From Paractinoplanes lichenicola (GTDB lineage: Bacteria > Actinomycetota > Actinomycetes > Mycobacteriales > Micromonosporaceae): a DNA stretch of 64,000 nt. Under the pieces are notes generated by a model. That model ran no database searches. It was not told the DNA's origin and saw nothing but the letters and a program-made list of their open reading frames with translations. The translations under genes and the position numbers were made by a program. Shown one piece after another: positions 43,104 to 51,011 of the stretch (positions are counted from its first letter, which is position 1; the number at the start of each line of letters is the position of its first letter). The stretch lies in assembly GCF_016785085.1 (NCBI RefSeq), contig NZ_JAENHO010000006.1, forward strand, positions 186,001 to 250,000. The letters are read 5' to 3'.

Positions 43104-44291
43104 TCACGCGCGGCACAGGATCACCGTCGGGGCGCCCGCCACCCGGGTCAGCACGATCGACGCCGCCTCCGGGCCCGACAGCCGCAGATCACGGCGCAAC
43201 TGCTCGGGCTCCAGGGCCGAGCCGCGCTTGCGGATCTCCAGCCGCCCCACCCCACGCTCCCGGAGCAGGGCGCGCAGCCGCTTCAACGAGAACCCGAGCA
43301 CGTCCGTGATCTCCAACCTTCTCCCGTACGGGGTCTCGCGCGGGTCGTCGGTGTAGACGTACGCGATGTCGGGGTCGGCCAGGCTGCCGCCGATGGTCTC
43401 GGCGAACTCGGCCACCAAGTGCGAGCGCACCACCGCCGGGTCGGGGTCGTAGAGATACGCCCCGACATCCCCGACGGGCGCCTGGCGTGTCCCGCTCCCA
43501 GTCAGCTCCACCCCTCGCCCCGCCGCGCCACCCTTTTCCGCGCTACTCGGAAGTAACGTCGCGCGGCGCGGCGCCTCCGCCAGCGGGCCGCACCAGAACG
43601 CGGCCTCGACCAGGTCGCCGCCCACGCTCACCCACTCCCCCTCCGCGCCGGGCGGCAGCAGGTCGTGATCGATTCCCGGGGCCAGCTTGAGCACCGTTCG
43701 AGGCACCCGCTCGGCCAGGCCCACGACGAAGTCCCAGGGCGGCGAGTAGGACTTGGGGTCGAAGACACGCCCACGCCCGGCCCTCCGCCGCGCGGGGTCG
43801 GCAAAAACGGCGTCAAACCCTTCCACCCGTACGGTCGTGGCGTCCGCGCATTCGACCCGGATCAGGTGGTCGAGTTTCAGGGCCGCCACGTTCGCCGCAG
43901 CCGTCTCGGCCGTCAGCGGGTCGGCGTCGACGGCGTACACCTCGATTCCGGCGCGCGCAGCCGCGATGGCGTCGGAGCCCAGCCCGCAGCCGAGGTCGGC
44001 CAAAGTCTTCACGCCCGCCGCCGCCAGCCGGGCCGCCCGCCGGTTCGACACGGCCGCCCGGGTCGCCTGCTCCAGCCCGGCCCGCGTGAAGAACATCGAC
44101 TCCGCGTCCGGGCCGAACTTCGAGGTCGCGCGGCGCCTCAGATCGACCTGGGTCAGCGCGGCCGCGGCCAGTTCGGGCGGCACTCCCCGCGAGCGCAGCG
44201 CGGAGGCCGCGGCCAGCGGGTCCCCGGCGGCGATCTCACTCGCCAGGGCCAGGGCGTTCACCCCTTCGGGGGTACGGAGGGAGGCGGTCAC
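43104..44291 (-). CDS. Class I SAM-dependent methyltransferase with THUMP-like C-terminal domain
   Basis: 395 residues. A helical N-terminus is followed by a Rossmann methyltransferase with motif I LADLGCGLGSDAIAAARAG, acidic loop VYAVDADPLTAE and motif IV-like FADPARRRAGRGRVFDP. The C-terminal region (LYDPDPAVVRSHLVAEFAE ... LEIRKRGSALEPEQLRRDL) matches the THUMP-like domain of a family whose substrate, probably RNA, is not established. Divergent from groES and nine bases from the ybaK start region. Confidence 0.85.
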   Translation of the reverse strand: MTASLRTPEGVNALALASEIAAGDPLAAASALRSRGVPPELAAAALTQVDLRRRATSKFGPDAESMFFTRAGLEQATRAAVSNRRAARLAAAGVKTLADLGCGLGSDAIAAARAGIEVYAVDADPLTAETAAANVAALKLDHLIRVECADATTVRVEGFDAVFADPARRRAGRGRVFDPKSYSPPWDFVVGLAERVPRTVLKLAPGIDHDLLPPGAEGEWVSVGGDLVEAAFWCGPLAEAPRRATLLPSSAEKGGAAGRGVELTGSGTRQAPVGDVGAYLYDPDPAVVRSHLVAEFAETIGGSLADPDIAYVYTDDPRETPYGRRLEITDVLGFSLKRLRALLRERGVGRLEIRKRGSALEPEQLRRDLRLSGPEAASIVLTRVAGAPTVILCRA

Positions 44292-44319
44292 GCAGGCATT
44301 CTCCCCGGCCTCAACTTGG

Positions 44320-44346
44320 TTGGCACTCTGGTTGACGGAGTGCTAG
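44320..44346. promoter_or_regulatory. CIRCE element 1 (HrcA operator)
   Basis: TTGGCACTC, nine bases, GAGTGCTAG: one mismatch per arm against the TTAGCACTC-N9-GAGTGCTAA consensus. It overlaps the -35 hexamer of the groES promoter. Confidence 0.92.
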
Positions 44347-44360
44347 TTCCGGCCTAATCT
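44332..44360 (+). promoter_or_regulatory. groES-groEL promoter
   Basis: TTGACG (44332-44337), a 17-base spacer and TAATCT (44355-44360). The -35 lies in the spacer of CIRCE 1, and the predicted start (about 44367) lies in CIRCE 2. Confidence 0.8.
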
Positions 44361-44364
44361 CCGA

Positions 44365-44391
44365 TTAGCACTCTCAACATGAGGGTGCCAG
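44365..44391. promoter_or_regulatory. CIRCE element 2 (HrcA operator)
   Basis: TTAGCACTC is a perfect left arm. After nine bases the right arm is GGGTGCCAG, with three mismatches. It sits on the transcription start, so HrcA binding would block initiation. Confidence 0.88.
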
Positions 44392-44525
44392 CCGCGAGCC
44401 CATCCGGGCCTGCGGCTTGGCACCAGGCGGACCGGCACCCGCGACGACGGCCCCGCCCGGTGGCATGAGGCATCAGCCCGGCCAGAGTTTCTGGTCGGCA
44501 AACCTGTACCCAGGAGGGTATGCCC

Positions 44526-44834
44526 GTGACTACCGCGACCAAGGTTGCGATCAAGCCGCTCGAGGACCGCATCGTGGTCCAGGCGAACGAGGCTGAGACG
44601 ACCACGGCGTCGGGCATCGTGATCCCCGACACCGCCAAGGAGAAGCCGCAGGAGGGCACCGTCCTCGCTGTGGGCCCCGGCCGCATCGACGACAAGGGCA
44701 ACCGCATCCCGGTTGACGTCAAGGTCGGCGAGACGGTCCTCTACTCGAAGTACGGCGGCACCGAGGTCAAGTACGCCGGCGAGGAGTACCTGGTGCTCTC
44801 CGCCCGCGACGTCCTCGCGGTCATCGAGAAGTGA
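44526..44834 (+). CDS. groES: Co-chaperonin GroES
   Basis: Heptameric lid for GroEL. 102 residues, with KVAIKPLEDRIVVQANEAE, the mobile loop TTASGIVIPDTAKEKPQEG and VLYSKYGGTEVKYAGEEYLVL. GTG at 44526 is chosen because AGGAGG at 44512-44517 is eight bases away. The ATG at 44520 is only two bases from that site, and homologues begin at the TT(A/T)-KVAIKPLEDR position. Controlled by two CIRCE sites. Confidence 0.96.
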   Translation: MTTATKVAIKPLEDRIVVQANEAETTTASGIVIPDTAKEKPQEGTVLAVGPGRIDDKGNRIPVDVKVGETVLYSKYGGTEVKYAGEEYLVLSARDVLAVIEK

Positions 44835-44905
44835 CCTACTGACAGTGCTGATCGCCCTGGCTCGTTGCTGACGGGCCAGGGCGTTGGTGCGTGAAGGGAC
44901 CACAT

Positions 44906-46555
44906 ATGGCGAAGATTCTCAGCTTCTCCGACGACGCCCGCCACCTGCTCGAGCACGGCGTCAACTCGCTCGCCGACACGGTCAAGGTCACCCTCGGCCC
45001 GCGTGGCCGCAACGTCGTCCTGGACAAGAAGTTCGGCGCGCCCACGATCACCAACGACGGCGTCACCATCGCCAAGGAGATCGAGCTCACCGACCCGTAC
45101 CAGAACCTCGGCGCGCAGCTGGTCAAGGAGGTGGCGACCAAGACCAACGACGTCGCCGGCGACGGGACCACCACCGCGACCGTGCTCGCCCAGGCGCTCG
45201 TGCGCGAGGGCCTGCGCAACGTGACCGCGGGCGCCAACCCGATCGGCCTCAAGCGCGGCATGGACCAGGCCGCCGAGACCGTGTCGAAGGCGCTGCTGGC
45301 CAAGGCCGTCGAGGTCGCCGATCACAAGGCGATCGCGAACGTGGCCACCATCTCGGCCCAGGACGCCACGATTGGCGAGCTGATCGCCGAGGCGATGGAC
45401 CGGGTCGGCCGCGACGGTGTCATCACCGTCGAGGAGGGCTCGGCCATGGCGACCGAGCTCGACGTCACCGAGGGTCTGCAGTTCGACAAGGGCTTCATCT
45501 CGCCGAACTTCGTGACCGACGCCGAGTCGCAGGAGGCCGTCCTCGAGGACGCGCACATCCTGATCACGACCCAGAAGATCTCCAGCATCGAAGAGATGCT
45601 TCCGCTGCTGGAGAAGGTGCTGCAGTCCAGCAAGCCGCTGCTGATCATCGCGGAGGACGTCGAGGGCCAGGCCCTGTCCACGCTGGTGGTCAACGCGCTG
45701 CGCAAGACGCTGAAGGTCGCCGCCGTCAAGGCGCCCGGCTTCGGCGACCGCCGCAAGGCGATGCTGCAGGACCTGGCGATCGCCACCGGTGGCGAGCTGA
45801 TCGCCCCCGAGCTGGGTTACAAGCTCGACCAGGTCACCCTCGACATGCTGGGCACCGCCCGGCGCGTCGTGGTCGACAAGGAGAACACCACGATCGTCGA
45901 CGGCGGCGGCAAGTCGGCCGACGTCACCGACCGGGTCGCGCAGATCCGCAAGGAGATCGAGGCCTCCGACTCCGACTGGGACCGCGAGAAGCTCCAGGAG
46001 CGGCTGGCCAAGCTCTCCGGCGGCATCGCGGTGATCAAGGTCGGCGCCGCGACCGAGGTCGAGATGAAGGAGCGCAAGCACCGCATCGAGGACGCCATCG
46101 CGGCGACCAAGGCCGCGGTCGAGGAGGGCACCGTCCCCGGCGGTGGCGCCGCCCTGGCCCAGGTGGCCAAGGAGCTCGACGGCGGTCTGGGCCTCACCGG
46201 CGAGGAGGCGATCGGCGTCTCGATCGTCCGCAAGGCGCTGGTGGAGCCGCTGCGCTGGATCGCGCAGAACGCCGGCCACGACGGCTACGTCGTGGTGGGC
46301 AAGGTCGCCGAGCTGGGCTGGGGCCACGGCCTCAACGCGGCCACCGACGAATACGTCGACCTGGCGGCCGCCGGCATCATCGACCCGGTCAAGGTGACCC
46401 GCAACGCGGTCTCCAACGCCGTCTCGATCGCCGGCCTCCTCCTGACCACGGAAAGCCTCGTGGTCGACAAGCCGGCCGAGCCCGAGCCCGCCGCCGCCGG
46501 CGGCCACGGCCACAGCCACGGAGGCCACGGCCACCAGCACGGCCCCGGCTTCTGA
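44906..46555 (+). CDS. groEL: Chaperonin GroEL with histidine-rich C-terminus (GroEL1 type)
   Basis: 549-residue ATP-dependent folding chamber subunit. Conserved blocks are VKVTLGPRGRNVVLDKKFGAP, the ATP-site DGTTTATVLAQ, and GTVPGGGAALAQ. The C-terminus is GGHGHSHGGHGHQHGPGF rather than the Gly-Gly-Met tail of the housekeeping copy. Actinobacterial GroEL1 proteins beside groES often carry such His tails, and a second groEL elsewhere is usual. ATG at 44906 follows GAAGGGA. Co-transcribed with groES; a terminator follows. Confidence 0.96.
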   Translation: MAKILSFSDDARHLLEHGVNSLADTVKVTLGPRGRNVVLDKKFGAPTITNDGVTIAKEIELTDPYQNLGAQLVKEVATKTNDVAGDGTTTATVLAQALVREGLRNVTAGANPIGLKRGMDQAAETVSKALLAKAVEVADHKAIANVATISAQDATIGELIAEAMDRVGRDGVITVEEGSAMATELDVTEGLQFDKGFISPNFVTDAESQEAVLEDAHILITTQKISSIEEMLPLLEKVLQSSKPLLIIAEDVEGQALSTLVVNALRKTLKVAAVKAPGFGDRRKAMLQDLAIATGGELIAPELGYKLDQVTLDMLGTARRVVVDKENTTIVDGGGKSADVTDRVAQIRKEIEASDSDWDREKLQERLAKLSGGIAVIKVGAATEVEMKERKHRIEDAIAATKAAVEEGTVPGGGAALAQVAKELDGGLGLTGEEAIGVSIVRKALVEPLRWIAQNAGHDGYVVVGKVAELGWGHGLNAATDEYVDLAAAGIIDPVKVTRNAVSNAVSIAGLLLTTESLVVDKPAEPEPAAAGGHGHSHGGHGHQHGPGF

Positions 46556-46568
46556 TCCACGCAACACC

Positions 46569-46600
46569 AAAGGGCGCGCTCCGCTTGGAGCGCGCCCTTT
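46569..46600 (+). terminator. Terminator of the groES-groEL operon
   Basis: AAAGGGCGCGCTCC (46569-46582) and GGAGCGCGCCCTTT (46587-46600) form a perfect 14-bp stem with a GCTT loop, starting 14 bases after the stop. Confidence 0.9.
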
Positions 46601-46627
46601 CCATGCACCGCCCTTTCACCAGGCCCC

Positions 46628-46872
46628 CGCCCACCTCGCACGGCCACCGCCACACCCATTTCGCGCGTCCGATCCACACCTCGCGCGCCAACCCAGACCC
46701 GCCTCGCGCGACCCACTCCCACCCACCTCGCGCGGTCCCCACACCCCACCTCGTGCGCCCACCCACACCCCACCTCGTGCGCCCACCCACACCCCACCTC
46801 GTGCGGTCCACCCCACCTCGTGACACCCACCCACACCCCACCTCGTGCGGTCCCCCCACCTCGTGACACCCA
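46628..46872. repeat. Degenerate C-rich/G-rich tandem repeat array downstream of groEL
   Basis: About eleven units of roughly 18-26 bases share the core CCACCTCGYGCG. The three central copies of CCACCTCGTGCG with a CCCACCCACAC spacer (46747-46800) are almost identical and the outer units drift. The plus strand has long runs of C and A with few G; the minus strand carries repeated GGTGGGGTGTGGGTGGG blocks that could form G-quadruplexes. No gene is supported here. Together with the groEL terminator it fills the 380-base gap between groEL and the next gene. Confidence 0.85.
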
Positions 46873-46924
46873 GCCCGCGCGGTTGTTCGGTGGTCGATGA
46901 GTGCCCGGGGTCGCGTGGCGGCGG

Positions 46925-46930
46925 TAGAGT
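46925..46930 (+). promoter_or_regulatory. -10 element TAGAGT, leaderless start for the DUF1707 gene
   Basis: TAGAGT ends six bases before the GTG at 46937, which would be at or next to the first transcribed base. The -35 region is poor. Confidence 0.45.
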
Positions 46931-46936
46931 GCGGCC

Positions 46937-47230
46937 GTGGAAATCCGTGCTTCCGACGAAGATCGCGAGCGCACGGTGGCCGACCTCGAGCGGCACGCCG
47001 GCGCGGGACGCCTCACGCTGGACGAGTTCGCCGAGCGGGCAAAGGTCGCCCACTGCGCGCGCACCCTGGACGAGCTGGCCGCCGTCGTCAACGACCTCCC
47101 GGCCGACACTCAGCCGACCGGCGCCGCCGCGACCGTCGAGGAGCCGAGCCGCGACCTGCTCATCCTCTTCGCCATCGCCGCGGCCACCCTCGTGCTGCTC
47201 GGCTTCTTCATCGCGCTGATCCGCGCCTGA
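46937..47230 (+). CDS. DUF1707 domain membrane protein
   Basis: 97 residues. The N-terminal DUF1707 (SHOCT-like) module reads IRASDEDRERTVADLERHAGAGRLTLDEFAERAKVA, shown in part, followed by a linker and one C-terminal membrane helix (about 73-94). Common in actinobacteria; function unknown, perhaps oligomerisation or membrane stress. Leaderless GTG start. Convergent with the ABC exporter genes. Confidence 0.85.
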   Translation: MEIRASDEDRERTVADLERHAGAGRLTLDEFAERAKVAHCARTLDELAAVVNDLPADTQPTGAAATVEEPSRDLLILFAIAAATLVLLGFFIALIRA

Positions 47231-47241
47231 CCGGCATACGG

Positions 47242-49008
47242 TCAGCGAGCCGGATCCGGGTCGGGGATGCGTTCGCCGTGCCAGGAGCGCCACAGCGCCG
47301 CATAAGGCCCGTTGGCTGCGACCAGCTCGTCGTGTGAGCCCAGTTCGGTGATGCGGCCGTTCTCGACGACTGCCACCCGGTCGGCGTCGTGGGCCGAGAA
47401 CAGCCGGTGGGCGATCGCCACGACCGTGCGCCCGTGCAGCACCGCGGCCAACGAACGTTCGAGATCACGGGCCGCCCGCGGGTCGAGCAGGGATGTCGCC
47501 TCGTCGAGCACCAGCGTGTGCGGGTCGGCCAGCACGAGCCGGGCCAGCGCCAGCTGTTGCGCCTGCGCCGCCGTCAGCGGATGCCCGCCCGTCCCGACCA
47601 CCGTCTCGAGCCCCGACGGCAACGCCAGCGCCCACTCGAGCGCATGCACCGCGGCCAGCGCCGACCGCACCTCGGCTTCCGCGGCGCCCGGCCGCACCAT
47701 CGCGATGTTGTCGCGCACCGTGCCGATGAACACGTGATGTTCCTGCGTCACCAGCGCCACCTCGGTGCGCAGCCGGTCGAGCGGCAGGCCGGGCAGCGGC
47801 ACCCCGCCCACCGTGATCGTGCCGCCCGTCGGCTCGTGCACACCGGCCAGCAGCCGGCCCAGCGTCGACTTGCCCGCGCCGGACGGCCCGACGACCGCGA
47901 GCCGCTCCCCCGGTTCGAGGGTCAGGTTGATGCCGTGCAGCACCTCGCGACCGGGCACGTAGGAGAAGCGCACGTCGCGGACCTCGATGCGGGCCCCCTC
48001 CGGTTCGGCGCCGGCCGCGGCCGGGCCCTCGTCGCCGGCCGCCACGCCGAGCAGCCGGGCCAGCGAGGCCGCGCCGATCTGCACCTCGTCGAGCCAGCCG
48101 AGCAGCCGGTCGAGCGGGTCGATCAGCAGCTGCACATAGATCACCGCGGCCGTCAGCTGCCCCAGCGACACGGTGCCGTGCAGATAGAGCCAGCCACCGG
48201 CGAGCAGCGTCGCGACCACCGGCAGCACATAGCTCACCTCGATGACGGGGAACCACACCGTACGCAGGAAGAGGGTGTATTTCTCGGCCGCCCACGAGAC
48301 GCGCAGGTCGGCGTCGGAGCGGTCGATCCGTTGCTGCTGGCGGCGCAGGGCGTCGACCGTACGGGCGCCCTCGACCGTCTCGGCCAGCCCGTCGGTCACT
48401 GTGGAATAGACCGCGTTCTGCCGCAGATAGCCCGCGGGGGCCCGGCGCAAATACCACCGGGTGCCCACCACGATGATCGGCACGGCGATGAGCAGCGGCA
48501 ACGCGAGCAGCGGCCCGGTCAGCACCAGCGCGCCGACCACCAGGGCCACCGTGATCAGCGCGATCATCGTCTCGGGCACGGCCAGCCGCACACACCGGGA
48601 CAGCGCGTCGACGTCCCGGGTCGTACGGGTGAGCAGGTCGCCCGACCCCGCCCGCTCCACGGTGGAGAGTGGCAGCGCGAGCACCCGCTCGACGAACTCC
48701 TCGCGCAACCGGGCCAGCACCTGCTCGCCGAGCCGGGCCGACGCCAGATAGGCGAACCGGACCAGCACCGCCTGCAGCACGACGAACCCGGCGATGGTCG
48801 CGGCCAGCCGGTCGACCACGCCGACGCCCTCGCCGTGCCGGATCGCCTCGACGAGCTCGCCCAGCAGCCGTGGCCCGACGAGCCCGGCCACGGCGGCCAG
48901 CACGTGCAGCCCGACGGTCAGGCCGAGCGTGCGCGGATAGCGGCGCAGCAGGTCACGGGCGTAGCGCCGGACCTGGGCGGTGTCCGCGACGGGCAGCAGG
49001 TTGCTCAC
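47242..49008 (-). CDS. Heterodimeric ABC exporter subunit (catalytic Walker A/B, degenerate signature)
   Basis: 588 residues: six-helix exporter membrane domain (to about 320) and a nucleotide-binding domain with intact Walker A GPSGAGKS (374-381), Walker B TLVLDEA (498-504) and switch H534. The signature, however, is LTAAQ (478-482) instead of LSGGQ. Its partner encoded immediately upstream has the reverse pattern, so together they form one working and one dead ATP site. Start overlaps the partner gene by four bases. Cargo unknown (drug, lipid or peptide). Confidence 0.92.
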   Translation of the reverse strand: MSNLLPVADTAQVRRYARDLLRRYPRTLGLTVGLHVLAAVAGLVGPRLLGELVEAIRHGEGVGVVDRLAATIAGFVVLQAVLVRFAYLASARLGEQVLARLREEFVERVLALPLSTVERAGSGDLLTRTTRDVDALSRCVRLAVPETMIALITVALVVGALVLTGPLLALPLLIAVPIIVVGTRWYLRRAPAGYLRQNAVYSTVTDGLAETVEGARTVDALRRQQQRIDRSDADLRVSWAAEKYTLFLRTVWFPVIEVSYVLPVVATLLAGGWLYLHGTVSLGQLTAAVIYVQLLIDPLDRLLGWLDEVQIGAASLARLLGVAAGDEGPAAAGAEPEGARIEVRDVRFSYVPGREVLHGINLTLEPGERLAVVGPSGAGKSTLGRLLAGVHEPTGGTITVGGVPLPGLPLDRLRTEVALVTQEHHVFIGTVRDNIAMVRPGAAEAEVRSALAAVHALEWALALPSGLETVVGTGGHPLTAAQAQQLALARLVLADPHTLVLDEATSLLDPRAARDLERSLAAVLHGRTVVAIAHRLFSAHDADRVAVVENGRITELGSHDELVAANGPYAALWRSWHGERIPDPDPAR

Positions 49009-50696
49009 GCCGCCTCCTCTCGCAGCACCGTGCGGGCGTAAAGCGGCTCGTCGTCGAGCAGGTCACGATGGCGGCCGACGGACACCACCCGGCCCTGGTC
49101 GACGAAGATCACCTGGTCGGTGCGGTCGAGCACGAGCGGGCTGGACGTGCAGATCACGGTCGTGCGGCCGGCCCGGGCGGCCACCAGCCGCTCGGCGATG
49201 CGGGCCTCGGTGTGCGCGTCGACCGCGCTGGTCGGCTCGACCAGGATCAGCGTGTCGGGGTCGGCCACCAGCGCCCGCACCAGCCGCAGTCGTTGCTGCT
49301 GACCGCCGGAGAACGTGCGGCCGCGCTCGGCCACCTCGCTGTCGAGCCCGTCGGGCAGCGCCTCGACGATGTCGGTGGCGGCGGCCGTCCGCAACGCCTG
49401 CGTGAGCCGGCCGTCGCCGCCCGGGTCGAGATCGGCGCGCATCGGGCCGGTGAACAGGCGGGCGTCGTTGTCGGCGACCAGGATCCGCTCGCGCACGGCG
49501 GCCAGCTCGAACGAGCCCAGCGGGACGCCGTCGGCCAGCGCGCCGTCGGCGTATCGGCCGAGCCGGTCGGCGATCGCGGCGGCCTCGGCGGGCACGGTGG
49601 CGACGATCGCCGTCGTGCGCCCGGGCGGGATCGTCACGCCGGACGCCGGGTCGGTCAGCGGGCCGCGCAGCCGCTCGGCGTCGACCGGGGCCGCGGGATC
49701 GGGCAGGTCGGTGCGGGCGCGCAGCATCGACACCACCCGGCGGGCCGAGACGTGGCCGCGGGTCAGCTTGTCGATCGCCTCGGTGAGCTGCCGCAGCGGC
49801 GTGACCAGGAAGGCCGCGTACGCATAGAAGGAGACCAGCTGGCCCACGGTGATGTGCCCGTCGAGCGCGAACCGCGCCCCGAGCCACGTGACCAGCACCA
49901 GGAAGATGCCCGGCAGCAGCACCTGGGCCGCCTCCAGCAACGACTCGACCCCCGCCGTACGCACCCCGGCCGCGCGCAGCACCTGCGACTCCTCGCGATA
50001 GCGCCGGCCCATGACCGCCTCGCCGCCGACGCCCCGCAGCACCCGCAGGCCGCCGACCAGATCGGCCGCGCGCCCGGTGAGCAGGCCCTGCTGCTCGCGG
50101 GTGGCCTGCTGGCGGCCGTGCAACGGGCGGATGAGCAGGGCCACGATCGACATCAGCAGCGGCACCCCGAGCACCACGACCAGGCCGAGCGGCACCGACG
50201 TGGTGAGCAGGATGACAGCCACGGCGACGACGGCGAGCAGCGAGCCGGTGCCACGGGCGGTGATGTCGATCGCGGCGCCGATCTGACGGATGTCGGACGT
50301 GCCGATCGCGACGACCTCGCCCGTGTCGAGCCGGCGGGAGAGCGCCGAGCCCAGCCGGCCGGCCTTGCGCACGGTGAGCTGGACCGTGGTGAACATGCCG
50401 CCCACGTAGTTGACGACCGCGAAGCGATGCCGGCCGATGCCGAACGCGGCCTGGCCGATGCCCGCCGCGAGCAACGCCAGGCTCCAGATCAGCAGGCCAC
50501 GACGGTCGCCATCGGTGGCGGCGTCGATCGCCCGGCCGACGATCGCGGGCACGAACGCCTGGCAGAGCATCCAGAGGATGGCGAGCGCGATCGCCGCGTA
50601 CACCGATCGCCAGTAGTGCCGGATCAGCCGGCGGAGATAGCCAACGGGGGAACTGTCGTCGGGAATGCCTGGGGCGGCGTCGGGGAGCTTCTTCAT
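49005..50696 (-). CDS. Heterodimeric ABC exporter subunit (ATP site lost, intact signature)
   Basis: 563 residues. Exporter-type membrane domain, then a strongly degenerate nucleotide-binding domain: the Walker A position reads ATVPAEAAA (366-374) with no GKS, Walker B has V486 for Asp before E487, and the switch His is Ser (518). The signature TFSGGQQQR (461-469) is perfect and would complete the partner's ATP site. It cannot hydrolyse ATP at its own site. Four-base overlap with the partner gene. Confidence 0.92.
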   Translation of the reverse strand: MKKLPDAAPGIPDDSSPVGYLRRLIRHYWRSVYAAIALAILWMLCQAFVPAIVGRAIDAATDGDRRGLLIWSLALLAAGIGQAAFGIGRHRFAVVNYVGGMFTTVQLTVRKAGRLGSALSRRLDTGEVVAIGTSDIRQIGAAIDITARGTGSLLAVVAVAVILLTTSVPLGLVVVLGVPLLMSIVALLIRPLHGRQQATREQQGLLTGRAADLVGGLRVLRGVGGEAVMGRRYREESQVLRAAGVRTAGVESLLEAAQVLLPGIFLVLVTWLGARFALDGHITVGQLVSFYAYAAFLVTPLRQLTEAIDKLTRGHVSARRVVSMLRARTDLPDPAAPVDAERLRGPLTDPASGVTIPPGRTTAIVATVPAEAAAIADRLGRYADGALADGVPLGSFELAAVRERILVADNDARLFTGPMRADLDPGGDGRLTQALRTAAATDIVEALPDGLDSEVAERGRTFSGGQQQRLRLVRALVADPDTLILVEPTSAVDAHTEARIAERLVAARAGRTTVICTSSPLVLDRTDQVIFVDQGRVVSVGRHRDLLDDEPLYARTVLREEAA

Positions 50697-50747
50697 CGCA
50701 GCCCCGACGTTACGGCCGGGGTACGACAGTTTGCGACGCGTTTTCCC

Positions 50748-51002
50748 TTAACGATCTACCGGTGTGAAGTCCCACACGTGAGGCGCCCGGGCGATCAGAT
50801 TCGGCGGCGGCGCGGGCAGGCTTTCCGGGCTGTGGCGCCACTTCGAGATGACCACAATGCGGTTGTCGGTGGACGAGAACACGTCGCTCGACACGTGCTG
50901 CGGCAGCACCTCGATGCGGGGCACGGCCACGTCGCACACCCAGGTCAGCAGCTCGTCGAAGCCGCTGAGCGAGGCGCGTATCTCCCACATCCGCGCGATC
51001 AT
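50748..51002 (-). CDS. Small conserved protein, possible antibiotic-biosynthesis-monooxygenase-like fold
   Basis: 84 residues: MIARMWEIRASLSGFDELL, then VSSDVFSSTDNRIVVISKW and a C-terminal HVWDFTPVDR. Size and the beta-alpha-beta pattern with a central IVVISKW strand resemble ABM-like ferredoxin folds, but there is no diagnostic active site. Ten bases downstream of tsaD in the same run. Confidence 0.65.
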   Translation of the reverse strand: MIARMWEIRASLSGFDELLTWVCDVAVPRIEVLPQHVSSDVFSSTDNRIVVISKWRHSPESLPAPPPNLIARAPHVWDFTPVDR

Positions 51003-51011
51003 GTTCGCTTC

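Noticed and set aside
46389..46859. Minus-strand frame with RTRWGVGG / HEVGCGW peptide repeats
   Set aside because: The repeats arise because the DNA array is repetitive in every frame; the frame overlaps groEL and lacks a ribosome site.
46628..46872. Possible CRISPR array
   Set aside because: Units are degenerate, 18-26 bases, without constant-length unique spacers, and no cas genes are present.
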